Source: Virgibacillus sp. AGTR (GTDB lineage Bacteria; Bacillota; Bacilli; Bacillales; Amphibacillaceae). Taken from it: DNA of 64,000 nucleotides. The notes under the pieces are model-generated. The model did no database searches and was not told the DNA's origin. It saw only the letters and a program-made list of their open reading frames with translations. The stretch covers positions 117,424 through 181,423 of the forward strand of contig NZ_JAJERH010000003.1 of NCBI RefSeq assembly GCF_016919725.2. Reading direction: 5' to 3'. The translations under genes were made by a program, and so were the position numbers. Positions 29,209-37,329 of the stretch are shown here, piece after piece (the stretch's first letter is position 1; the number at the start of each line of letters is the position of its first letter).

Positions 29209-31073
29209 CCCAGTATTCTTACTCACGTGTCTCTTTATTCGAAGATTGTCCATACCATTTTAAGTTAAGGTACGTTGATAAGCTAACGGAGATTCCTGAT
29301 TGGAACAATCCAGCTAATCCTTTATTAATAGGAAATGCGTTGCATAAGGGGATTGAAACAGATGTGCCAACTGCAATAGATGAATACTTTAAATCTTTTC
29401 CTGGTATCAATGATCGAATGGTTGAAGAATCTATGAAATTAGAAATATTGATACCAAAAGTAAAACAATTCTTAGAAGAAAACTTTGTGGGATTTGAGTA
29501 CATCCACGAATACAAAATTGATAAACCAAATTATATTGGCTTTGTTGATTTGATACTCACAACACCAAATGGTGAAAGTATGGTAATTGATTTTAAGTAT
29601 TCCAATCACATTAAGAATTACATGGATAGTGGACAACTTCACTTGTATAAGCACTATCTAGAAGAAGACGGATTTGATGTGAAGCGAATGGCTTACTTGT
29701 TTGTTCCTAAGACAAGCATTAAGCAAAAACAAGATGAAGATCTCTTTCATTTCCGTAAGCGATTAGTACAAGAAGTGGAAGATAGCAGCGTAAAAATGGT
29801 TCCGATTGAATACGACGAAATGAATGTTGTTTATTTCAAAAACAGCATTAAGAAAATAGAGACTGCTAAGTCATACCCAAAGAATGTTAGTGGAAATTGT
29901 TTCAGTTGCAACCCACGCTTTCAACCAAATTACTTGGAAGCTATACAAAATGAAAAAGGAGAGATAATTATGGCATTGCCGAAAAATGAGAGACGAGAGT
30001 TAACAATTGATGAAAACCCAGATTTTTGGATTTATGGTGACAGTTATGTCGGAAAGTCTACATTCGTAGATAACATTTCAAACTTGCTTTTCTTAAATAC
30101 AGATGGGAACACGGATAATACTACTGCTCCAGTTATTCCAATCAAAGATGAAGTTAAAAAAGAAGGTAGACGTACACTTAGGAAATTAGCGTGGGAAGTA
30201 TTTTTAGAAACAATTAATGATTTGGAAACAGAAGAAAATACGTATGAAGCTGTTGCTCTTGATTTAGTTGAAGATTTATATGAGCATTGCCGATTCTACG
30301 TATTCGAGCAAAACGGTTGGGAGCATGAATCAGATGGTTCTTATGGTAAAGGATGGTCCAAAGTAACGACTGAATGGCAGAAAGCTATTAAACGATTAAA
30401 AGCATTAGGTTATCAAATTGGTTATGTAAGTAAAGAGTTGAGAAAAGACATTACGTTGAAAGGTGGATCCGTGCGAACAACATTTACACCAAACATTAAT
30501 GAAAAGGTTGCTAACTTCTTAACCGGAACAGTTGACCTTACGATGAGAGCATTCAGTAATTCAGATGATGAACGATTCCTACAGCTGGAGAAGAAAAATA
30601 ACGTATTTGGTGGTGGTCGTTACGATTGGAAAGTGGAAACTTGTGCACTTGATTATGATGAGTTTTTAGAAGAACTAAAAGCTGCACAAGAAGGTAAGAG
30701 TACTAAACGTAAGAAAAAAGAATCTACACCTGTTAAAGAGGACAGCTCAAAGAGAGAACGTAAAAAGAGTGAAGCTGGTCCAGATGAACAAGAAGAGAAT
30801 GCAGAGGATTCACCTGCTGAAGAGAAACCAAAACGTACTCGTAAGAAAAGAGATCCAGAACCAGAAGAAACAACTGAAGAAGAACAACCAAAACGTCAAA
30901 GACGTTCACGTAAATCTGATGATGAAGAAAATGAGGAGAAACCAAAACGCCAACGCAGACAGAGAAACGCAGTGGATGATACTCCTCCTGGTGAAGAAGA
31001 GGATGCTGATGAAAAAGAAGTTGAAAAGCCTAAGCGTACTCGTAGGAGAAGATCACGGGGTGAAAAAAAGTAG
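29205..31073 (+). CDS. PD-(D/E)XK nuclease fused to P-loop ATPase, with charged repeat tail
   Basis: 622 residues in three parts. Residues 1-255: RecB/Cas4-like nuclease with GFVDLIL and VIDFKYS (catalytic Asp and DxK) and Cys15, Cys232 and Cys235 that may hold an Fe-S cluster. Residues 256-500: RecA-like phage ATPase, Walker A GDSYVGKS at 278-285 and a VALDLVEDL Walker B-like strand. Residues from about 505: low-complexity tail with repeated EKPKRTRKK-like blocks between Glu/Asp runs. ATG at 29970 (residue 256) has its own AAAAAGGAGAG site, so the ATPase may also be made alone. In related phages the two are usually separate genes (from memory). The gene ends at a slip site; see 31064-31147. 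Confidence 0.85.
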   Translation: MTQYSYSRVSLFEDCPYHFKLRYVDKLTEIPDWNNPANPLLIGNALHKGIETDVPTAIDEYFKSFPGINDRMVEESMKLEILIPKVKQFLEENFVGFEYIHEYKIDKPNYIGFVDLILTTPNGESMVIDFKYSNHIKNYMDSGQLHLYKHYLEEDGFDVKRMAYLFVPKTSIKQKQDEDLFHFRKRLVQEVEDSSVKMVPIEYDEMNVVYFKNSIKKIETAKSYPKNVSGNCFSCNPRFQPNYLEAIQNEKGEIIMALPKNERRELTIDENPDFWIYGDSYVGKSTFVDNISNLLFLNTDGNTDNTTAPVIPIKDEVKKEGRRTLRKLAWEVFLETINDLETEENTYEAVALDLVEDLYEHCRFYVFEQNGWEHESDGSYGKGWSKVTTEWQKAIKRLKALGYQIGYVSKELRKDITLKGGSVRTTFTPNINEKVANFLTGTVDLTMRAFSNSDDERFLQLEKKNNVFGGGRYDWKVETCALDYDEFLEELKAAQEGKSTKRKKKESTPVKEDSSKRERKKSEAGPDEQEENAEDSPAEEKPKRTRKKRDPEPEETTEEEQPKRQRRSRKSDDEENEEKPKRQRRQRNAVDDTPPGEEEDADEKEVEKPKRTRRRRSRGEKK

Positions 31074-31147
31074 ATAGGGGTTACACCGACCCATTTGCAA
31101 ATAACGGTGAGCCGATAGACATTTCAGATGATGATTTACCATTTTAA
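31064..31147 (+). other. Candidate -1 frameshift adding an SSB-like C-terminal tail
   Basis: The ORF ends GAA AAA AAG TAG. A AAA AAG (31064-31070) is the classic dnaX-type slippery heptamer in the right phase. In the -1 frame 25 more codons follow (from 31070) to TAA at 31145-31147, containing TDPFANNGEPIDISDDDLPF. DDDLPF is the protein-docking tip of bacterial SSB proteins. This frame has a stop at 31061-31063 and no start, so it can be translated only through the shift. GGGGT and ACCC (31077-31092) could form a short hairpin downstream. Alternatively it is the stump of a deleted ssb gene. Confidence 0.5.
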
Positions 31148-31172
31148 AAATAAAATTGGAGGATGATTGATT

Positions 31173-31478
31173 ATGGCAGTTAAAGAACTAAATGCAAAGG
31201 AACAACATTATGCAGATACTCGTGATGAAGCAGAGGAATTAGTTGCTGAAGCAAAGGAAGATATTTATCTTATATCATTCCAAATTAGTGAAAAGCACAA
31301 TAAGTATGGAACCTACTTTTTAGTAGATTTAAAGTTCAGTTACGATACTCCAAAAGAAATCATGGAAAATGCAGGTAGTAAAAGAGAAGATGAACCAGAA
31401 GAAGTTCATGAGGGTGTGGAGTACAACGTTAATCCAGATGGTACTGCATCTGTAAAAAATGAGGAGAATCCAGAATGA
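31173..31478 (+). CDS. Hypothetical early phage protein
   Basis: About 101 residues, acidic, starting MAVKELNAKEQHYADTRDEA. The middle IYLISFQISEKHNKYGTYFLV looks like beta strands. ATG at 31173 is 11 bases after GGAGG; an in-frame TTG at 31167 is possible. The gene lies where related phages place recombination/ssDNA-binding genes, but no function can be assigned. Confidence 0.72.
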   Translation: MAVKELNAKEQHYADTRDEAEELVAEAKEDIYLISFQISEKHNKYGTYFLVDLKFSYDTPKEIMENAGSKREDEPEEVHEGVEYNVNPDGTASVKNEENPE

Positions 31479-31669
31479 TGGATGTGGGTGACCGTGTTAT
31501 TGTTACTGACAAACATGAGACTACTAACGGTGAACTTGTAGGAGTAAAAGGGAAAGTTCTTCATGTTGATGAAGATTCAAGATATCCGATTACAGTTAGT
31601 TTAAACAATGGAAAGTTAGAAGCATTTACTAAGGATGAATTAACAATAATTGAAAGCGAGGATGAATAA
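31475..31669 (+). CDS. Small KOW/SH3-like phage protein
   Basis: 64 residues: MMDVGDRVIVTDKHETTNGE, then GVKGKVLHVDEDS and PITVSLNNGK. The VGDRV...GxxGKV pattern fits a small SH3-like barrel as in KOW domains. ATGA overlap with the previous gene. Confidence 0.7.
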   Translation: MMDVGDRVIVTDKHETTNGELVGVKGKVLHVDEDSRYPITVSLNNGKLEAFTKDELTIIESEDE

Positions 31670-31671
31670 TA

Positions 31672-32160
31672 ATGGCAGAACAACAATTTGATTGGAGCAA
31701 GTTTGATAGAGACGTAGATATTGAAGCACTTCAAGAAGATGTGAAGGAAGTTGAAGAAAATGGTGGTGGAGACTTCAAAGATGTTCCAGAAGGCAAATAT
31801 GAAGTAGCTGTTGAAAAAATGGAATTAGTTGAATCTAAAAAAGGTGATCCTATGCTTACTATTTGGTTCAACGTTCTAGAAGGTGAATATGAAGGGCAAA
31901 AGATTTTCTATAACGGAGTAATGCAGCCACAAAATGATAAAGCATTTGGATTCCAAGTACATCGAAATAATGAAATGCTACGTGCTCTTTGGGATTGTGA
32001 CTATGATGATGTTAAATTTACTGGCTTTGCAGATTATGCTGACTTAATACTTGATGTTCATGAGGATATTGATGGTCAATTGGAATATCTACTGGAAAAG
32101 TCAGTGGACAAAAAGGGATATGATCGGTACGAAATAGAGGAAGTTTTTGAAGTTGAATAA
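31672..32160 (+). CDS. DUF669 family phage protein
   Basis: 162 residues. KDVPEGKYEVAVEKMELVES and GDPMLTIWFNVLEGEYEGQKIF match the core of the DUF669 family, found next to phage replication and recombination genes and thought to bind ssDNA. Could supply the ssDNA-binding role if the phage has no whole ssb gene. Ends just before a terminator. Confidence 0.85.
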   Translation: MAEQQFDWSKFDRDVDIEALQEDVKEVEENGGGDFKDVPEGKYEVAVEKMELVESKKGDPMLTIWFNVLEGEYEGQKIFYNGVMQPQNDKAFGFQVHRNNEMLRALWDCDYDDVKFTGFADYADLILDVHEDIDGQLEYLLEKSVDKKGYDRYEIEEVFEVE

Positions 32161-32166
32161 TTAAAT

Positions 32167-32193
32167 AGAGGGAGTCGTCAGGCTCCCTTTTAA
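32167..32193 (+). terminator. Terminator after the DUF669 gene
   Basis: AGGGAG pairs with CTCCCT across a seven-base loop, followed by TTTTAAT. It ends where the antisense gene 32190-32588 also ends, so it may stop both strands. Confidence 0.75.
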
Positions 32194-32588
32194 TTAATGA
32201 AGATTCCTAAAAAGAAGAAAAATGCTGCAATAGCTATATTAATAACTATGTTTTTCCAGAAATCTGATTTTTTCCTTTTTCCTATAGATGCTTCAAATTG
32301 GCTAATCATAGCAGAAGCTTTCTGTTGTTCTATCTCTGAAAGCTGAGAGTATCTCTCATATTCTTCTTGTAATTTACTTAGTTTCTTGGATCTCTCTACA
32401 AATTCCGATTCGAGTTCTTCCATGATATATGATGTCTCTTTTAGAGATTCAGTAACTTTATCAACTTTTTGATCAATTGAAGATTGGGATCTTTTAAGAT
32501 CATCCAATAAATCTATAATGTTAGTGCCAAATAATTTAGGTGAAGGAAATTGTTTAATATAGATTCTAATGAAATTTTTAAAGTTCAT
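32190..32588 (-). CDS. Antisense accessory gene: coiled-coil protein with C-terminal membrane anchor
   Basis: 132 residues. An N-terminal segment (MNFKNFIRIYIKQFPSPK) is followed by a long coiled coil (residues 30-100, e.g. EELESEFVERSKKLSKLQEE) and one C-terminal transmembrane helix (IVINIAIAAFFFFLGIFIN). It is tail-anchored with the coil in the cytosol. It lies opposite to the early operon with its own ribosome binding site (CGAGGTG) and extended -10 promoter, so it is probably expressed in the lysogen. Superinfection exclusion or defence is an inference; no family is recognised. Confidence 0.75.
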   Translation of the reverse strand: MNFKNFIRIYIKQFPSPKLFGTNIIDLLDDLKRSQSSIDQKVDKVTESLKETSYIMEELESEFVERSKKLSKLQEEYERYSQLSEIEQQKASAMISQFEASIGKRKKSDFWKNIVINIAIAAFFFFLGIFIN

Positions 32589-32624
32589 TTGAACACCTCG
32601 ATTAATTTTAATTTCAACATGTAC

Positions 32625-32633
32625 ATTGTAGCA
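32625..32633 (-). promoter_or_regulatory. Extended -10 promoter of the antisense gene 32190-32588
   Basis: On the minus strand the sequence reads TGCTACAAT, 37 bp before the ATG at 32588. It overlaps the leader of the DNA polymerase gene, so activity of the two could interfere. Confidence 0.55.
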
Positions 32634-32653
32634 TAGAGGAGGTAATTAATACT

Positions 32654-34369
32654 GTGCTCTTTTATGACTTTGAAGTGTTTACTGAAGACTGGTTAGTGGT
32701 AATTTTGGATGCTGCTAAAAAGTCAGAGGTTATTTTTCATAATGATGAACAAGGATTAATTAATTATTACAACAAGTATAAGAATGATATTTGGATTGGA
32801 TATAATTCACGCCATTACGACCAATATATATTAAAAGCAATCATTTGCGGATTCACTCCACAGGAGATTAATGAATGGATTATTATAAAACGTAATCCTG
32901 GTTGGAAATTCTTTAAAGATTTCTGGAAGATACAGTTGTATAACTTTGATGTAATGACGAATAAGTTTAGATCCTTAAAACAGTTAGAAGGTTTCATGGG
33001 ACATAACATAAAGGAATCTGATGTATCATTTGAGATCAATAGAGCGTTAACTGATGAAGAGATTGAAGAGGTAATTATTTATTGTCGTCATGATGTACAT
33101 GAAACCATACACATTTTTATGGAGAATATTGAAGAGTTTGATAGTCAAATGGAATTGCTAAAAATGTTTAAGCTACCGCTCAGAAATATTTCCAAAACAA
33201 AAGCGCAGCTGTCAGCATTCATTCTGGAAGCTAAACAGCCTTTAATACCAAGAGAAGATGAATTTAATTTTTCATTTCCTCCTACTTTACAAATTAATAA
33301 ATATACCAATGTACTAGATTTTTATAAAGAAAATCGTGATTACAGTAAAGTTCTTGAAACGAATATTGCAGGAGTACCACATATCTTTGCTTGGGGTGGA
33401 TTACATGGGGCTAGAAATAAATATTATGGAACCGGTCATTTTATAAATATTGATGTGTCAAGTTATTACCCTGCTTTAATGATTGAATATGGATATCTAA
33501 GTAGAAATGTAAAGGATCCTAAAAAGTTCCGAGAAATTCGTGATACTAGATTGAAATATAAAGCAGCTAAGGATAAACGACAAGCACCTTTAAAAATAGT
33601 TATTAACGGAACCTATGGAGCAATGAAAGATAAATACAATGGTCTTTATGATCCACTACAAGCAAACAATGTATGTATAGGCGGTATGACATTGCTACTT
33701 GATCTAATAGAAAAGCTTGAACCGCACTGTGAGATTATACAGTCCAATACAGATGGTGTACTAGTAAAATTATATCACTATGATGACTACGAATTAATAG
33801 ACGATATCTGTTGGGAATGGGAAAAGCGTACTAAGATGGAACTAGAATTTGATGAGTTTGTAAAAGTCATTCAGAAGGATGTTAATAACTATATTATGGT
33901 ACCTGAAGGTTCGTTGTATGACAAAAAAGGAAAACCAAGATGGAAAGCCAAAGGTTCCTATGTAAAGCACCTGTCGCCATTAGACAACGACTTACCAATA
34001 GTCAATGAAGCTGTAGTGAATTATTTCATTAAAGGTATTGAACCAGAAGAAACAATATTTAATTGTAAAGACTTAATCAAGTTCCAAAAGATAGTGAAGA
34101 TCAGCAATAAATATAGTTACGCCAGGTATGGAACCCGGCGCATGAATGAAAAAGTATTTCGTGTATTTGCTTCAGTAGATAAAAATGATAAGGAACTAAA
34201 AAAGGTAAAGAACGGTACTGCAGAAAAGATAGCCTATGTACCTGAACAATGTTTTATAGTCAATGATGATTTAAGTGACAAAGAAATACCGTCAAAGCTT
34301 GATTACTGGTGGTATTTAGACTTGGCCAATAAACGAATTAATGATTTTTTAGGATATGGAAACAATTAA
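32654..34369 (+). CDS. Phage DNA polymerase, family B-like
   Basis: 571 residues. 3'-5' exonuclease part: FYDFEVF (Exo I) near residue 3, WIGYNSRHYDQYIL (Exo II), and YCRHDVHET (Exo III) near 145. Polymerase part: motif A NIDVSSYYPALM near 270, motif B LKIVINGTYGAM near 313, motif C QSNTDGVLV near 370, where the usual first Asp of DTD is Asn. Compact, without TPR insertions known from protein-primed enzymes. It would replicate the phage with the primase-helicase downstream. GTG start behind AGGAGGT. Confidence 0.88.
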   Translation: MLFYDFEVFTEDWLVVILDAAKKSEVIFHNDEQGLINYYNKYKNDIWIGYNSRHYDQYILKAIICGFTPQEINEWIIIKRNPGWKFFKDFWKIQLYNFDVMTNKFRSLKQLEGFMGHNIKESDVSFEINRALTDEEIEEVIIYCRHDVHETIHIFMENIEEFDSQMELLKMFKLPLRNISKTKAQLSAFILEAKQPLIPREDEFNFSFPPTLQINKYTNVLDFYKENRDYSKVLETNIAGVPHIFAWGGLHGARNKYYGTGHFINIDVSSYYPALMIEYGYLSRNVKDPKKFREIRDTRLKYKAAKDKRQAPLKIVINGTYGAMKDKYNGLYDPLQANNVCIGGMTLLLDLIEKLEPHCEIIQSNTDGVLVKLYHYDDYELIDDICWEWEKRTKMELEFDEFVKVIQKDVNNYIMVPEGSLYDKKGKPRWKAKGSYVKHLSPLDNDLPIVNEAVVNYFIKGIEPEETIFNCKDLIKFQKIVKISNKYSYARYGTRRMNEKVFRVFASVDKNDKELKKVKNGTAEKIAYVPEQCFIVNDDLSDKEIPSKLDYWWYLDLANKRINDFLGYGNN

Positions 34370-35205
34370 AAAGGCAAATTATATTCCATTTGAGCATCGT
34401 CAATAATCTTTAATATTGTAATTTTTGAATAAGATTTAGCATCAATGTTGAATTCATTTAAAAAGTAAATAAAATCATTTTTTTCTAATATTGTCTTTGG
34501 ACTATCCTTATCTTCAGTTTCATTGAAATATAAAGAAATCACCTTTCTAAGTTCTTGGATATTTGAATTATGATTAGACTTTTTTATTTCAATTTTCTTA
34601 GTATGTTTGAATTCATTCTTAATAGAAGTAAATTCTCTTCTTAATGACTTTACTTCTTCAAGAAGTATTTCATCAACTGATGTTACTTCTTTTTGTTCAA
34701 GCTTAGGAACTTGAAAAGTACCAAAGCTTTTCAGAAATGTGGAAAAGTTTCTGTCTGATTGAGATTTTTTGTAAGTAGCGATAATTCGCTTAGATAATTC
34801 GTTTTTAAATTCCACAACCTTTTGAAAACGTAAATCTTGAGGATACGTTATATGTTCAATTACGCCCGTGTCAAATATAAAGTCTGTTTGATCATCTTTT
34901 ATAATAATCGTTGGTTTGTCGAATGTTAATCTCATACCAAGTTCAAAAAGAACATTTGGATTTTTACCGCTAATATCACAAACAATCACATCCGAGTTAT
35001 ATAAGTTTTGTATAATCCTTTTGTGAATTACATCTATTTCACCATCTGAATTACTAACTATTTCAGTTTTAAAACTAAATTCAGTGATTTGTTCGGTTGC
35101 TTCAGTAATAATTTGTTTTACATCTTGCCAATGTTCCGATGTATATCCGGGCATAGATGCAATGGGCATAATAATGCCACAAGCTAGTTCTATTGATTCA
35201 GACAA
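34366..35205 (-). CDS. Antisense accessory gene: TIR/deoxyribosyltransferase-like protein
   Basis: 279 residues. Residues 10-135 have the Rossmann-like pattern of a common family: IIMPIASMPGY, then HKRIIQNLYNSDVIVCDISG, KNPNVLFELGMRL and KPTIIIKDD. This is related to TIR and nucleoside 2-deoxyribosyltransferase folds, whose members often cut NAD or nucleotides in defence. The C-terminal half has a coiled coil (EEVKSLRREFTSIKNEF) and helical end. Start is TTG at 35205, nine bases after GGAG; a longer reading to 35301 has no site. It faces the phage operon and has its own promoter. A defence role is inferred. Confidence 0.75.
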   Translation of the reverse strand: MSESIELACGIIMPIASMPGYTSEHWQDVKQIITEATEQITEFSFKTEIVSNSDGEIDVIHKRIIQNLYNSDVIVCDISGKNPNVLFELGMRLTFDKPTIIIKDDQTDFIFDTGVIEHITYPQDLRFQKVVEFKNELSKRIIATYKKSQSDRNFSTFLKSFGTFQVPKLEQKEVTSVDEILLEEVKSLRREFTSIKNEFKHTKKIEIKKSNHNSNIQELRKVISLYFNETEDKDSPKTILEKNDFIYFLNEFNIDAKSYSKITILKIIDDAQMEYNLPF

Positions 35206-35238
35206 TAGGAACAACTCCAATCTATTAATTTTAAGACT

Positions 35239-35247
35239 ATTGTAACA
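35239..35247 (-). promoter_or_regulatory. Extended -10 promoter of the antisense gene 34366-35205
   Basis: The minus strand reads TGTTACAAT, 34 bp before the TTG start. It closely resembles TGCTACAAT before the other antisense gene. Confidence 0.5.
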
Positions 35248-35256
35248 CGAAAGTAG

Positions 35257-37131
35257 GTGATTAAAATCTATAAGGGTTATCTTAAAGGATATGGTAAACA
35301 TGCAGCTTCAAAATTTAAAGATGGTGCAAAACTATTATCCTATCATACAGCAAGAAAAGAAAACTCCTATGTTGGTATTTTAGATGATGAATACATCATG
35401 GTAGATGTTGATGATATTGGTCAAGCTGAAATACTTATGGATATTGTGGAGGATAAAGACATTCAATGTTCGGTCCTGGAAACAACAAATGGAATGCATT
35501 TCTATTTCAGAGGTTATGATCTTACTGCTAATAAAATTAAATGGTATTCCAACATTGGTATCCATTGTGATTATAAACTTGGTATTAAAAATACTGCGGA
35601 TCCTCTAAAAATAGATGGAGATTCACGTAAGTGGATTCGGAAAGCAAAACAACACGATCCATTACCAGTTTGGCTCTATCCTTATAACAAGAAAGATCCT
35701 AATCTTAATAAATTAACTGAAGGTGATGGTCGTAATGATAAGCTGTTCACTTACATTTTAAAAATGCAATCACAAGGAATGGCCAAGAATGATATTAAAG
35801 AAACCATATCTATTATTAATAATTACATGTTAGATGAACCTGTTGGTAAATCAGAATTAAACACTATATTACGTGATGAAGCATTTTTGAAAGAGTCTTT
35901 TTTCATTAAAGGCTCTTTCCAACATGAAAAGTTCGGTAACTTTTTAATCAATGAACACCATATATGTAAAATTGCCAATGTACTTCACATCTATAAAGAT
36001 GGTGTCTATTCAGATGATCAAAACGACATTGAAGGAGCAATGATCAAGCATATTCCTGCTTTAAAAAGAATGCAACGACAGGAAACACTTTATTACCTGC
36101 AGTTAAAAGCAAAAGAAAAACATTTTGCTTCTACGCAATATATTGTCATGAAGAATGGTATTTTCAATTTAGAAACATGGGAGCTTCAGGATTTCGACCC
36201 TAACATTATCGTGAAGAATAAAATACCAGTTGCCTATGTAAAAGATGCATATTATGAAGTAACAGATAAAACGTTAAATAAGATAGCTGTTAACGATAAG
36301 AAAATACGAGCTGTATTAGAAGAAATACTTGGGTATATCTTATTTAGAAGAAATGAATTTGCAGCGACATTTATATTAACTGGTGATGGAAGTAACGGTA
36401 AATCCTCTTATTTAAAACTAGTTCGTAAGTTAGTTGGATCCGACAATACTTCTTCATTGGACCTGAAAGAATTGGATCAGCGTTTTAAGACAGCTGAGTT
36501 ATTCGGTAAGCTTGTGAACATCGGTGACGATATTTCAAAAGGGTACATCAAAGAATCATCCATATTTAAAAAGCTTTCTACTGGGGAAACATTAAACGTG
36601 GAGAGAAAAGGAAAGGATCCGTTCGATTTCCAAAACTATGCGAAGTTAATTTTTAGTGCGAATGAAATGCCACGAATTAATGATTTTAGTGATGGGTTAG
36701 GACGCAGATTGCAAATAGTTCCTTTCAAGGCGAAGTTTAGTTCTAAGGATCCTGATTATGATCCGTTCATTACTGATAAATTATTATCCGATGAATCTAT
36801 GCAATACGTACTTAATTTGGCGTTAAAGAGTTTAAATAGATTACTGAAGAATAAACACTTTACAAAATCGAAAGCTGTTGAGAAAGAATTGGAGAAATAT
36901 CAAGAGGAAAACAATCCGATTATTAGCTTCATTAATAACGAGGATGTAGAGATAGAACGTTCCATTGTAGGGGATTTATACATGCAATATAAAGCTTACT
37001 GCTCTGAAAATGGTTATCAAGCCGTTAGTAATATTAGTTTTAGTAAACAGATTAAACAACTATACAATATGGACGTAAAAGTACAAAGAGTGGATGGGAA
37101 AAGCAAAAGATTATTTGTTAGTGAGGAATAG
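35257..37131 (+). CDS. Primase-helicase (D5/P4 type, SF3 helicase)
   Basis: 624 residues. The N-terminal ~180 residues form an AEP-type primase-polymerase domain (YIMVDVDDIGQAEIL with catalytic Asp pair; ETTNGMHFYFR with a His). A D5_N-like linker follows. The SF3 helicase has Walker A LTGDGSNGKSS near 378, Walker B-like KLVNIGDD near 420 and sensor IFSANEMPRINDFSDGLGRR near 470. Start unclear: GTG at 35257 is in frame but lies inside AGGTGAT, which would place ATT or ATC codons at 35260-35268 at normal distance. It unwinds and primes phage DNA. Confidence 0.9.
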   Translation: MIKIYKGYLKGYGKHAASKFKDGAKLLSYHTARKENSYVGILDDEYIMVDVDDIGQAEILMDIVEDKDIQCSVLETTNGMHFYFRGYDLTANKIKWYSNIGIHCDYKLGIKNTADPLKIDGDSRKWIRKAKQHDPLPVWLYPYNKKDPNLNKLTEGDGRNDKLFTYILKMQSQGMAKNDIKETISIINNYMLDEPVGKSELNTILRDEAFLKESFFIKGSFQHEKFGNFLINEHHICKIANVLHIYKDGVYSDDQNDIEGAMIKHIPALKRMQRQETLYYLQLKAKEKHFASTQYIVMKNGIFNLETWELQDFDPNIIVKNKIPVAYVKDAYYEVTDKTLNKIAVNDKKIRAVLEEILGYILFRRNEFAATFILTGDGSNGKSSYLKLVRKLVGSDNTSSLDLKELDQRFKTAELFGKLVNIGDDISKGYIKESSIFKKLSTGETLNVERKGKDPFDFQNYAKLIFSANEMPRINDFSDGLGRRLQIVPFKAKFSSKDPDYDPFITDKLLSDESMQYVLNLALKSLNRLLKNKHFTKSKAVEKELEKYQEENNPIISFINNEDVEIERSIVGDLYMQYKAYCSENGYQAVSNISFSKQIKQLYNMDVKVQRVDGKSKRLFVSEE

Positions 37132-37161
37132 AAAGAAAATACGAAGGAAGGTTTGGTAAAT

Positions 37162-37329
37162 ATGACTGAGTTAAAATACATTGTAACCGATGGCGAAATT
37201 GAGTTAGAGGTACTTGAGGAACAAGTCGAAAAAGGTTGGCTATATGTAGTAACAGTTTCGCCAATGAACATTGAACCTGATATTTCCCCATATAAAAAAG
37301 TCCATATTTTTGCTAGTTCTAAAAAATAG
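37162..37329 (+). CDS. Small hypothetical phage protein
   Basis: 55 residues, starting MTELKYIVTDGEIELEVLEE; beta-rich and acidic. GGAAGGTTTGG lies before the ATG. It follows the primase by 30 bp. No family recognised. Confidence 0.65.
   Translation: MTELKYIVTDGEIELEVLEEQVEKGWLYVVTVSPMNIEPDISPYKKVHIFASSKK

Noticed and set aside
30769..31077. 102-codon basic ORF in another frame of the ATPase tail
   Set aside because: It is a by-product of the repetitive Lys/Arg/Glu codons of the main frame and has no ribosome binding site.
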